DNA of 7,414 bases from Clostridiales bacterium (lineage in GTDB: Bacteria > Bacillota_A > Clostridia > Lachnospirales > Lachnospiraceae). Each line of letters begins with the position of its first letter. Positions within the stretch are counted from its first letter, which is position 1. The notes beneath the pieces were generated by a model. That model did no database searches. It was not told the DNA's origin and worked only from the letters and a program-made list of their open reading frames with translations. Of the stretch, positions 1 to 6,680 are shown piece by piece. The translations under genes and the position numbers were made by a program. The stretch is taken from assembly GCA_030154385.1 (NCBI GenBank), contig JASKJZ010000120.1, forward strand, positions 1 through 7,414, written 5' to 3'.

Positions 1-342
1 GAGAGTGTAGTACTTGCAAAACAAGCCGTTGAAAATCAAGAGGAATCCCTCCACGATACCGTGGAAAGCTTTCAAATGATTCGGGGAAAGACCACAGAAA
101 TTGGTCTGCAAATGAATGAAATTGTAGCACAGATGGAAAAGATTCAATCCGTTAAGACAGAGACGTTAGGAAATATCGAAAATATTTCGGCGATGGCACA
201 GCAGACGCAAAGTGCAATTGAACAGCTGACAGAAAACGCACAAGATCAATTTCAGTTAGTGGAAAATCTAAAGGCCGCAGCCGGTGAAATGGATGAGGAG
301 GCCGTGCAGATGAAAGGATTGATTGAACGATTTACGGTATAA
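1..342 (+). CDS. Methyl-accepting chemotaxis protein, C-terminal fragment
   Basis: The reading frame is open from the first base of the window and stops with TAA at 340-342, giving about 113 residues of a protein whose start lies upstream. It is almost wholly helical with heptad-like spacing. It contains a stretch like the descending methylation helix of chemotaxis receptors (NISAMAQQTQSAIEQLTENA) with Gln/Glu pairs that could be deamidated or methylated, and it ends in a typical short tail (LIERFTV). In this family the cytoplasmic four-helix bundle signals to CheA and CheW. The sensor domain, membrane segments and hairpin tip are outside the window, so the ligand cannot be inferred. No CheR-tethering pentapeptide is present at the C-terminus. 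A soluble receptor or a methyl-accepting domain fused to another sensor is equally possible. No clear intrinsic terminator follows, so transcription may continue into the next operon. Confidence 0.85.
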   Translation, partial: ESVVLAKQAVENQEESLHDTVESFQMIRGKTTEIGLQMNEIVAQMEKIQSVKTETLGNIENISAMAQQTQSAIEQLTENAQDQFQLVENLKAAAGEMDEEAVQMKGLIERFTV

Positions 343-347
343 CCTTC

Positions 348-376
348 TTGCATCTATCCAAAAAAACCGATATAAT
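348..376 (+). promoter_or_regulatory. Sigma-A-type promoter of the jetABC operon
   Basis: An exact TATAAT -10 box lies at 371-376. Exactly 17 bp upstream is TTGCAT at 348-353, which keeps only the conserved TTG of the -35 consensus. The predicted start of transcription is near 383, leaving a leader of about 24 nt before the ATG at 407. The promoter sits 6 nt after the chemotaxis receptor stop codon, so the SMC operon can be expressed independently of the upstream gene. The weak -35 makes its strength uncertain. Confidence 0.6.
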
Positions 377-390
377 GGGGGAGATGAAAA

Positions 391-397
391 AGGAAGG
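391..397 (+). promoter_or_regulatory. Ribosome binding site deciding the jetA start
   Basis: AGGAAGG lies 9 nt upstream of the ATG at 407. The frame is open further upstream to an ATG at 323, but that codon lies inside the chemotaxis receptor gene, upstream of the TATAAT promoter, and would add 28 residues of non-family-like sequence. The ATG at 407 is therefore preferred. Confidence 0.75.
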
Positions 398-406
398 GAA
401 GACCAA

Positions 407-1816
407 ATGGAGGGTATTTATTCGATTCCAGAGCGGTTCTTTGGCTTATTCCAGTCACAGAACCGCTATATTTATATAGAAACGTTGTTGCTGTTATACG
501 AGGAATATCTATACAATGATTACTTTTTAACAAAAGATACCTGTATACAGATGATCCAGGATCACTTTTCGAAACGAATCGTTGATGTTTCGGCCGATGT
601 GATCGAGGAAGAAGAAAGTGGAAGTTTAGAAAAGGAGCCGGTTGCGACGAAAATCCTAAATCGGCTTCTTTCTTTTGGTTGGCTAAAAAAAATAGAGGAC
701 TATCAAAATTTTCGAACGAACATTTTGATACCAGAATACGCATTTGCCTTTATTGAAGTGCTAGACGGTATGGAGCATCCAAAGGAAGAAGAGACGACCT
801 TATACATACAGAATGTGTATGCGACAATCTATTCCTTTTATTATGATAAAAAAGCAGGTATCGAGCTTTTAGGGACAGCGAAAGCAAATATTTCCAGACT
901 CAATCGTTCCTTGCAAGAGCTGCTTCATAATATGGATCAATTTTTTGAAACGCTGCTCAAGCAAAAAAGCTACGAGGCACTGTTAAATCAGCATCTTGCT
1001 ATTTTTGTAGAGGATAGCGTCAATAAAAAGTATGCTCTTTTAAAAACAAATGACAATTTCTACATCTATAAAAATGATATCAAGACCTTGCTTGAAAAAA
1101 TAAGAAGCGATGAAGCTCGAATGCTTGCCTTGAAGGATAAGCTGATGGCAAGCGGCAAGGAGGAGCTTTCTGCAAGTCAGGAAATCGAAGAGGTCTTGGA
1201 TGCAATCGGCCGTGGTATTACAAACATGGAAAAGCGGATTGCTTATATTGATAATGAATATACCAAATACGTTAAGGCAACCGTCAATCGCTTAGAATAT
1301 CTGCTCAGTCAAAAGGATAATGCAAAAGGAATGCTAGTTGAGCTTTTACATGCCCTGGCAAAGGATTCCAAGGGTTCGCTTCTGACACGTGTGCAAGAGC
1401 AGATGAACTATCATGATCTGACGATCGTATCCAATCGTTCCTTCTATCAAAAGAAACAAAGAAGGACATTTGAGGAGAATGTTACAGTGCCTGCGCCAGA
1501 GGAAGCACCCAAAGAGCTTACCAAAGAAGAGATCCTTCGAATGAATAAAATGGATACGCGGTATCAGACAAAAGAGATTGATGCCTTTGTATGGGAACGC
1601 CTAAAGGATGGTTGCTATACCACATCCGAGGAGAGCGTAACCGGTAAAAGGGACTTTGAGTTATTAATCCTTGCCTATGATCATGCGCTGCGAAAGAACA
1701 GCCCATATTTTGCAGAGGTATTGGAAGAAGAAACAATAACGCATGCGGGATTTACGTATCCAAAGATTACATTTCGAAAGAAGGGAAAAACAAAATGGAA
1801 TATTACAGACAGTTAG
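407..1816 (+). CDS. jetA: JetA-like kleisin subunit of a Wadjet-type SMC complex (DUF5716-like)
   Basis: This is a 469-residue soluble protein, probably the kleisin that bridges the two SMC heads and carries the KITE subunit. The N-terminus (MEGIYSIPERFFGLF, residues 1-15) and the following helical region look like the winged-helix start of the DUF5716/JetA family. An acidic insert lies near residues 65-75, long helices run through roughly 130-340, a proline- and glutamate-rich linker lies near 355-372, and a C-terminal domain at about 375-469 fits the position of the kleisin winged helix that contacts the SMC head. The assignment rests on family recognition plus gene order (kleisin, DUF4194, SMC). 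The MukF, MksF and EptA proteins play the same role in related systems. The gene starts a three-gene operon and overlaps the next gene by 22 nt. The Wadjet subtype cannot be settled here, although the protein does not resemble the DUF3375 kleisin of type I. Confidence 0.82.
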   Translation: MEGIYSIPERFFGLFQSQNRYIYIETLLLLYEEYLYNDYFLTKDTCIQMIQDHFSKRIVDVSADVIEEEESGSLEKEPVATKILNRLLSFGWLKKIEDYQNFRTNILIPEYAFAFIEVLDGMEHPKEEETTLYIQNVYATIYSFYYDKKAGIELLGTAKANISRLNRSLQELLHNMDQFFETLLKQKSYEALLNQHLAIFVEDSVNKKYALLKTNDNFYIYKNDIKTLLEKIRSDEARMLALKDKLMASGKEELSASQEIEEVLDAIGRGITNMEKRIAYIDNEYTKYVKATVNRLEYLLSQKDNAKGMLVELLHALAKDSKGSLLTRVQEQMNYHDLTIVSNRSFYQKKQRRTFEENVTVPAPEEAPKELTKEEILRMNKMDTRYQTKEIDAFVWERLKDGCYTTSEESVTGKRDFELLILAYDHALRKNSPYFAEVLEEETITHAGFTYPKITFRKKGKTKWNITDS

Positions 1817-2448
1817 CAGATGAAGAAAAGCAAAAGATAGAGGACGTAATTTCCCTTTTGTTTCGGCAAACCTATCTGTTAGAAAAAAAATATGACAAAA
1901 AGGCAGGAAGGTATGTCGTCTCCAGCGAATACCGCGTATGTGAGCGGCACCTTGATTTTTTGCAGGAATATTTTCAAATTGCAGGGCTTTTATTGCGGGA
2001 AAATCGCCAATATGGAATTATGGTATTGCAAAGCAATCAGCTGCAAGGAGAAAAGCTTACCAAGCTTACAACGATCTTTACACTCCTATTAAAGCTCATC
2101 TATGACGAGAAAATGAATGAGGTATCAAATACCGTTCATGTCTTTACCACGCTTGAGGAGCTCTATGCGAAGGTTTACATCTTTCGGCTCTGGGATAACA
2201 AGGCAATCCCGATTACAGAGGTAAAGAAGGCCGTTGGCGCCCTTAGAAAATATCAGGTGATTGAAGTTCTTGATACAACAGGGGAATTAGAGACTGGTAC
2301 CAGGCTATTGATTTATCCAACGATTCATGAGGTGATCAATGGCATGGATATTGCTACTCTTTTATCAAAATATCAGCAAGAAATCGAACAAGAAGAAGAG
2401 GAGGATGAAGATGGACAGATTTCAGGCTTTACGACGGATCTGCTTTAA
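1795..2448 (+). CDS. jetB: JetB-like KITE subunit (DUF4194)
   Basis: This is a 217-residue soluble protein resembling the DUF4194 family (JetB/MksE/EptB). Such proteins are tandem winged-helix (KITE) dimers that bind the kleisin and help load DNA. The first half (residues about 5-110) is helical. The second half (about 115-190) has the family-like pattern of a helix leading to IPITEVKKAVGALRKYQVIE, then a short strand pair and a YPTIHEV segment, which reads as a winged helix followed by a final helix. The C-terminus carries an acidic tail (EQEEEEDEDGQ). The start at 1795 has AAGGG about 9 nt upstream and overlaps the jetA stop by 22 nt, which implies translational coupling. The tail overlaps the start of jetC by 38 nt. 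The call relies on the family pattern and on its place between a kleisin and an SMC gene. Confidence 0.82.
   Translation: MEYYRQLADEEKQKIEDVISLLFRQTYLLEKKYDKKAGRYVVSSEYRVCERHLDFLQEYFQIAGLLLRENRQYGIMVLQSNQLQGEKLTKLTTIFTLLLKLIYDEKMNEVSNTVHVFTTLEELYAKVYIFRLWDNKAIPITEVKKAVGALRKYQVIEVLDTTGELETGTRLLIYPTIHEVINGMDIATLLSKYQQEIEQEEEEDEDGQISGFTTDLL
2399..2404 (+). promoter_or_regulatory. jetC ribosome binding site embedded in the jetB acidic tail
   Basis: A perfect AGGAGG lies 6 nt upstream of the ATG at 2411. It is formed by the Glu/Asp codons of the jetB C-terminus, so the bases encode an acidic tail and also load ribosomes for jetC. It excludes the upstream in-frame ATGs at 2339 and 2405 as the likely start, since 2405 abuts the site with no spacer. 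Confidence 0.8.
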
Positions 2449-5400
2449 TAATTGGCATTATATGAATCAAAAAATTGTTTCGCTTCATCCAGAGATCAAT
2501 TTTTTTACCGGACATTCTGGAAGTGGTAAGTCAACGGTGTTAGATGCGATACAGCTTGTGCTGTATGCGGATACCAATGGAAGGGGCTTTTTTAATAAGG
2601 CCGCCAAAGAGGATTCAGATCGTACCTTGATTGAATATCTTAGAGGGATGAAGCATGTGCAGGAAAACGGAGCTTCCAGTTACCTTCGAAATCAAAATTT
2701 TTCCAGTACGATTGTACTGGAATGGGAGGACACCGAAAAGCAGGAGCTGCAATGTATTGGTGTTGCCTTTGATGTAGATACTGCGTCCAACGATGTGAAC
2801 CGTTTGTTCTTTCGTCATACCGGCGGACTCTTAGAAAATGAGTATCGTATCGCAGGAAGGCCGTTTACAACAGGAGAGCTGCGGGATTATTTAAAGAGTC
2901 ATTATGAAAAAGAGGAGATTTACTATGGAAGGACGAATGAGGCCTTTCGTGCTAAGTTATATGAGGAATATTTTGGAGGGCTGGAGGAGAAAAAATTCGT
3001 TTCGTTGTTTAAGCGGGCCATTCCGTTTCGTATGGATACGAAGCTGGAGGAATTTGTAAAGGAATATATCTGCGTCAAGCAAGACATTCAGATCGAAAAT
3101 ATGCAAGAGAGTGTCGCGCAGTATATCCGTATGAAGCGAAAGCTAGAGGAGGTACGACTAGAGATAGAAGCATTAGAAGCAGAGAAAATGCAGTATCTAG
3201 GCTATGATAGGATTCGAAAGGAACGTACTTTCCTTCTGTATCATGCTGAGCGGCTGGAGCTATTGCAGCTTACCGAAGAAATCAAGCTGCGCAAACAAAA
3301 GCGACAGCATTTACTGGAAGAGCAGCAAGAATTAAAAAAGAAACGGGAAACAATGGATTTGGAGCGGGAGCGGCTTGGTAAGGAAAGGGATCAAATCATA
3401 GTTGCGATGGAGAACAGTGATTCCTTGCACTTATCCAATGAAATTGCATCCTTATCAAAGCTAAAGGATCAATATGAAAGAGGAAAAAAGACGTACGACC
3501 GCGTGGCAAAGGGACTTTTGGAATGGGAAGACACCTTTTGTTTTCAATTAGAAGAAAAAGAAGCCCTAGCGGCTTTTTTGGAGTACCGGGTGGACGAAGC
3601 ACAGCTGCTTCGACTAAAGGAGGCCATTGCCGCCATTCGTCAAGAGGAGCAAGAGAAAAAGCAGGCCGCACAGTTAAAGCAAGAGCAGCTAAATACAGAG
3701 ATTGTTCCATTAAAGGAAGAGTTACAGCAACTAAAAATGGGAGAAAAGGTATATCCTAGGTTTGTCCTCCAAACAAAAGAGTATCTAATGGAGGAGCTGG
3801 CAAAGAAATATCAAAAAGAAATTAAGGTAGAGATTCTTTCGGATGTAATCGAACTAAAATCCGAAGAGTGGCGAAAGGCCATCGAAGGGTACATGGGAAA
3901 TAATAAGCTGGCGCTCATCACAGAACCCAAATATGCAAAGGAGGCACTCGAATTATATCGTACCATGGATCCGGCCAAGTATCATAAGGCAATCCTGATT
4001 GATACGGAGGAGCTTGAAAAAAATCAAAAATCTCCTATGGAGGGAGCACTTTGCGAAGAGATTCTGACCCAGAACCCCTATGCACGTAGATTTGTGGATT
4101 ATTTTCTTGGAACCGTGATCAAATGTGGATCAATGGCGGAACTTCGGATGCATAAGAAGGGAATCACAAAGGACTGCATCCTCTATCAAGGCTATAGGCT
4201 GCAGCATATGAATCCGCAAAAATATGTGGAGCAGGCCTATATTGGCTCCAATGCCCTAAAAGAGAAGATCGAATGGATCAAGTCCCGTAAAGACAAACTC
4301 CAAAAACAAATGGAACCTTACGAGACAACTATCCTGCAAGCCAATCGAATCCTTGCTAGAGAGGCGTTATCCGAGGATATATCGCAATATATGGAGTACA
4401 AAGCGGATGTTCGAACCCTTCTTCAAACAACGGAGGAAATCAATACATTAAAAAAACGCGTAGAGGAGCGCAGGGAAACGAGTGCAGAGGAATGGATGCA
4501 AAAGGAACGGGCACTTTCGCAGGCCATTAAGGCACATGATCAAAGGAAAGAGGAGCTGATTAAAAATATCAATTATCACGAGGCGGCGCTTCGAAAAATA
4601 AACGAAGAAATGCTTCAACTAGAAGAGGATTGGACAAAAAAAACAAGGGAGTTTCAGCCAGAAGAGAAGAAAGAGGAAGCGTATCAAGACTTTATGAAGG
4701 GAAAAGAAGAAGAATCCTATCAAAAGTGGAGGACGTATTGCCTGCAAAATTGGGAACGGTTAGCCCAGAAGGAAAAGCTAGCATACGAACAGCTCATGAA
4801 AGCGAGACAGGAGTATCAAAGAATGTATGCTTATCGCGGATTTTCCCTTACCAGCCAAGAAAATGAAGAGTACGAGCTTCTTCTCAATCAGCTAAAAAGT
4901 GAGCGGCTCTTTGAATTTTTGGAACGGGCAAACAAGCAGGCGAAGGTTGCGGTGCTGCATTTTAAGACGGATTTCGTTTTTAAAATTCGTGATGCTATAA
5001 AAGAAGCCATGCAGCAGAAGGAGGAGCTCAATCGGGTGTTGAAAAAGCTGGATTTTGGAAAGGACAAGTACCAGCTCATCATCACAAAAAGCAGCAAGGA
5101 AGAGGGGAAGTTCTATGATATGTTCATGGACCCAAACTTGGAAATCCATCCAGATACCCTAAGCGATACCTGCGAAAATCAGATGAACTTGTTTTCGATG
5201 GAGCATGAAAGCAAGTATAAGGATTACATCGATGAACTTCTGGAGCTATTTATGCCACCGGAGACCGGAGATAGTAAGGCACTGGAGGAGGCAAGAGAGA
5301 ACCTGGAAAAGTATGCGGATTACCGCACCTATTTGTCCTTTGATATGGAACAGCGGGTCGAAGGCTTGCCCCCGATGAGACTGTCTCGAATGCTATCCAA

Positions 5401-5731
5401 AAACTCCGGCGGTGAGGGGCAAAATCCACTCTACGTGGCGCTCCTTGCAAGCTTTGCACAAGTTTACAAAATAAATCAGACCGCTAGCCTTAGAAGGCCG
5501 ATGCCCCGTCTGGTGATATTAGATGAAGCATTCTCGAAAATGGATGGAGAAAAAGTCGGAAGCTGTATTGGTCTGATTCGCAATCTAGGAGTACAGGCAA
5601 TCATCAGTGCGACCAATGATAAGATTCAAAACTATGTGGACTACGTTGATAAGACCTTTGTATTTGCAAATCCAAACAAAAGCAACATATCCATTCAGGA
5701 ATTTGGAAGGGAAGAATTAAAGCAGGAGTAA
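2411..5731 (+). CDS. jetC: JetC-like SMC ATPase of a Wadjet-type complex
   Basis: This 1106-residue protein is an SMC/MukB/Rad50-like ATPase, the DNA-extruding motor of the complex. The Walker A motif GHSGSGKST is at residues 34-42, just after a short N-terminal strand region. A coiled-coil arm covers about 241-443 and a globular hinge-like region about 450-600. The returning arm covers about 610-890 with breaks. The ABC signature SGGEGQ is at 999-1004, and the Walker B motif LVILDEA is at 1034-1040, with catalytic Glu1039. A SATND segment follows where SMC-type ATPases carry their H-loop region. All catalytic motifs are present and the frame is intact, so the protein should be active. The arms are short compared with MukB, as expected for JetC/EptC. 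The start at 2411 is set by AGGAGG. It is the last gene of the operon. No JetD nuclease gene follows. Confidence 0.88.
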   Translation: MDRFQALRRICFNNWHYMNQKIVSLHPEINFFTGHSGSGKSTVLDAIQLVLYADTNGRGFFNKAAKEDSDRTLIEYLRGMKHVQENGASSYLRNQNFSSTIVLEWEDTEKQELQCIGVAFDVDTASNDVNRLFFRHTGGLLENEYRIAGRPFTTGELRDYLKSHYEKEEIYYGRTNEAFRAKLYEEYFGGLEEKKFVSLFKRAIPFRMDTKLEEFVKEYICVKQDIQIENMQESVAQYIRMKRKLEEVRLEIEALEAEKMQYLGYDRIRKERTFLLYHAERLELLQLTEEIKLRKQKRQHLLEEQQELKKKRETMDLERERLGKERDQIIVAMENSDSLHLSNEIASLSKLKDQYERGKKTYDRVAKGLLEWEDTFCFQLEEKEALAAFLEYRVDEAQLLRLKEAIAAIRQEEQEKKQAAQLKQEQLNTEIVPLKEELQQLKMGEKVYPRFVLQTKEYLMEELAKKYQKEIKVEILSDVIELKSEEWRKAIEGYMGNNKLALITEPKYAKEALELYRTMDPAKYHKAILIDTEELEKNQKSPMEGALCEEILTQNPYARRFVDYFLGTVIKCGSMAELRMHKKGITKDCILYQGYRLQHMNPQKYVEQAYIGSNALKEKIEWIKSRKDKLQKQMEPYETTILQANRILAREALSEDISQYMEYKADVRTLLQTTEEINTLKKRVEERRETSAEEWMQKERALSQAIKAHDQRKEELIKNINYHEAALRKINEEMLQLEEDWTKKTREFQPEEKKEEAYQDFMKGKEEESYQKWRTYCLQNWERLAQKEKLAYEQLMKARQEYQRMYAYRGFSLTSQENEEYELLLNQLKSERLFEFLERANKQAKVAVLHFKTDFVFKIRDAIKEAMQQKEELNRVLKKLDFGKDKYQLIITKSSKEEGKFYDMFMDPNLEIHPDTLSDTCENQMNLFSMEHESKYKDYIDELLELFMPPETGDSKALEEARENLEKYADYRTYLSFDMEQRVEGLPPMRLSRMLSKNSGGEGQNPLYVALLASFAQVYKINQTASLRRPMPRLVILDEAFSKMDGEKVGSCIGLIRNLGVQAIISATNDKIQNYVDYVDKTFVFANPNKSNISIQEFGREELKQE

Positions 5732-5748
5732 TTATTTTTGACAATTAC
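5728..5748 (+). promoter_or_regulatory. Inverted repeat over the -35 box, possible operator
   Basis: GTAATT (5728-5733) and AATTAC (5743-5748) are perfect inverted arms separated by 9 nt, and the -35 box at 5738-5743 lies inside the dyad. A repressor dimer bound here would block RNA polymerase, which suits a tightly controlled exporter. The arms are AT-rich and short and overlap the jetC stop codon, so chance is a real alternative. No regulator gene is visible in the window. Confidence 0.3.
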
Positions 5749-5766
5749 TTCATGCATTGCTATAAT
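5738..5766 (+). promoter_or_regulatory. Near-perfect consensus promoter of the ABC exporter operon
   Basis: TTGACA at 5738-5743 and TATAAT at 5761-5766 both match the sigma-A/sigma-70 consensus exactly, with a 17-bp spacer. TGC at 5758-5760 adds an extended -10 (TGnTATAAT). The predicted transcription start is near 5773. The promoter begins 6 nt after the jetC stop codon, marking the end of the SMC operon and the start of a separate unit. Confidence 0.85.
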
Positions 5767-5806
5767 AAACCATAGTCTTAAACAACTGAATATTTTACCT
5801 TCGGTA

Positions 5807-5828
5807 TTTGTTTGGAGAACCAAGCAAA
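5807..5828 (+). promoter_or_regulatory. Hairpin in the exporter 5' leader
   Basis: TTTGTTTGG (5807-5815) pairs with CCAAGCAAA (5820-5828) around an AGAA loop, giving a 9-bp stem with one G-U wobble. It lies in the ~108-nt untranslated leader, about 40 nt upstream of the ribosome binding site. No U-tract follows, so it is not a standard terminator. The right arm can also pair CCAAG (5820-5824) with CTTGG (5839-5843), giving a mutually exclusive alternative. It does not match any riboswitch class that I recognise. Confidence 0.4.
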
Positions 5829-5866
5829 ACCAGACCGACTTGGCAAGATATGAAAATATTACTACC

Positions 5867-5872
5867 AGGAGG
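5867..5872 (+). promoter_or_regulatory. Ribosome binding site of the ABC ATPase gene
   Basis: AGGAGG is complementary to the 3' end of 16S rRNA and lies 8 nt before the ATG at 5881, which fixes that start. The same bases lie inside a 17-codon ATG frame (5850-5903) that lacks its own ribosome binding site. Confidence 0.8.
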
Positions 5873-5880
5873 AAGCAGCT

Positions 5881-6669
5881 ATGATTACGATGGAGCACGT
5901 TAGCAAATCGTACCAGATTGCAAAAAGAAATGCAGGCTTTCGTGAGGCCTGCAAGGCTTTGTTTCACAGAGAATACGAAGTCATTCACGCGTTAAAGGAT
6001 GTTAGCTTTACCATTTGCGAGGGCGAAATGGTGGCTTACATTGGACCCAATGGAGCTGGGAAAAGCTCTACGATTAAAATTCTTAGTGGGATATTAACAC
6101 CAGACAGTGGACGATGTTTGGTCGATGGACGCACACCCTGGAAGGACAGGATTTCTTATGTCAGGGAAATTGGCGTTGTATTTGGACAGCGTTCGCAGTT
6201 ATGGTGGGATGTTCCCGTCATTGATTCCTTTGCACTCTTAAAGGATATCTATTCCATTTCTGACCACGATTATCGGTCAGCATTAACCGAATTAACCGAA
6301 CAACTACAACTAGGTGAGCTTCTTAAGACCCCTGCCAGGCAGCTCTCCCTTGGACAACGGATGCGCTGTGAGATTGCAGCGTCTTTATTGCATCGTCCTC
6401 GCCTCTTATTTTTGGATGAGCCGACCATTGGACTGGATGCAGTATCAAAGCTTGCGGTTCGTGACTTTATTTTAAAACAAAATAGGGAGCATAAGACGAC
6501 CGTAATCTTAACCACCCATGATATGCAAGACATTGAGGCCTTGACCAGTCGCGTGATTTTGATTGGAAAAGGGGAGATATTGATGGATGGAAGTCTTGCA
6601 GATATCAAAAATGGAACTGGCTCCATGGACGAGACGGTAGCAGAATTATACCGCTCCTATGACATCTAG
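5881..6669 (+). CDS. ABC-2 type exporter, ATP-binding subunit (COG4586-like)
   Basis: This 262-residue cytoplasmic ATPase would power export through the permease encoded next. All nucleotide-binding motifs are present: Walker A GPNGAGKSS at 55-63, Q-loop Gln103 within VVFGQRSQL, signature LSLGQ at 155-159, Walker B LLFLDEP with Asp179 and Glu180, D-loop GLD at 184-186, and H-switch His213 in TTHDM. The segment GQRSQLWWDVPVIDSF is characteristic of the COG4586-type ATPases, which pair with two ABC-2 permeases (COG4587 and COG3694 types). Their substrates are mostly unknown, and some members have been linked to toxic-compound export. From memory, family members usually reach about 320-330 residues. 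Here the segment between the end of the ATPase core (GSLADIK) and the conserved last helix (ETVAELYRSY) is only a few residues, so an accessory region appears to be missing. The frame is intact. The gene follows its own promoter and is 11 nt from the permease gene. Confidence 0.88.
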   Translation: MITMEHVSKSYQIAKRNAGFREACKALFHREYEVIHALKDVSFTICEGEMVAYIGPNGAGKSSTIKILSGILTPDSGRCLVDGRTPWKDRISYVREIGVVFGQRSQLWWDVPVIDSFALLKDIYSISDHDYRSALTELTEQLQLGELLKTPARQLSLGQRMRCEIAASLLHRPRLLFLDEPTIGLDAVSKLAVRDFILKQNREHKTTVILTTHDMQDIEALTSRVILIGKGEILMDGSLADIKNGTGSMDETVAELYRSYDI

Positions 6670-6674
6670 GGAGG
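6668..6674 (+). promoter_or_regulatory. Ribosome binding site of the permease gene
   Basis: AGGGAGG overlaps the TAG stop codon of the ATPase gene (6667-6669) and ends 6 nt before the ATG at 6681. This supports translational coupling between the two exporter genes and confirms the permease start. Confidence 0.75.
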
Positions 6675-6680
6675 TACAGG

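Noticed and set aside
343..370. A possible terminator for the chemotaxis receptor gene.
   Set aside because: No inverted repeat with a following T-run is present in the short gap. The A-run here is on the + strand and does not form a terminator.
323..406. A longer jetA reading frame starting at 323.
   Set aside because: That ATG lies within the chemotaxis receptor gene and upstream of the TATAAT promoter. The extra 28 residues are unlike the family. AGGAAGG correctly spaced before 407 supports the shorter form.
2339..2410. A 24-residue N-terminal extension of jetC.
   Set aside because: It is read from the jetB coding region in another frame and has no ribosome binding site. AGGAGG 6 nt before 2411 fixes the start, and the SMC-type N-terminus begins there.
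3396..3759. Open frames on both strands inside jetC, in alternative frames.
   Set aside because: They overlap the continuous coiled-coil coding of jetC, show low-complexity composition, and lack ribosome binding sites and family-like motifs.
5850..5903. A 17-codon leader peptide frame (MKILLPGGSS...) overlapping the start of the exporter ATPase gene.
   Set aside because: No ribosome binding site precedes its ATG. It spans the ATPase gene's own AGGAGG and start codon, which explains the sequence better.
5695..5988. A 97-codon - strand frame across the jetC/exporter intergenic region.
   Set aside because: It is antisense to the end of jetC, the consensus promoter and the start of the ATPase gene. 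It has no recognisable protein family or start signals.
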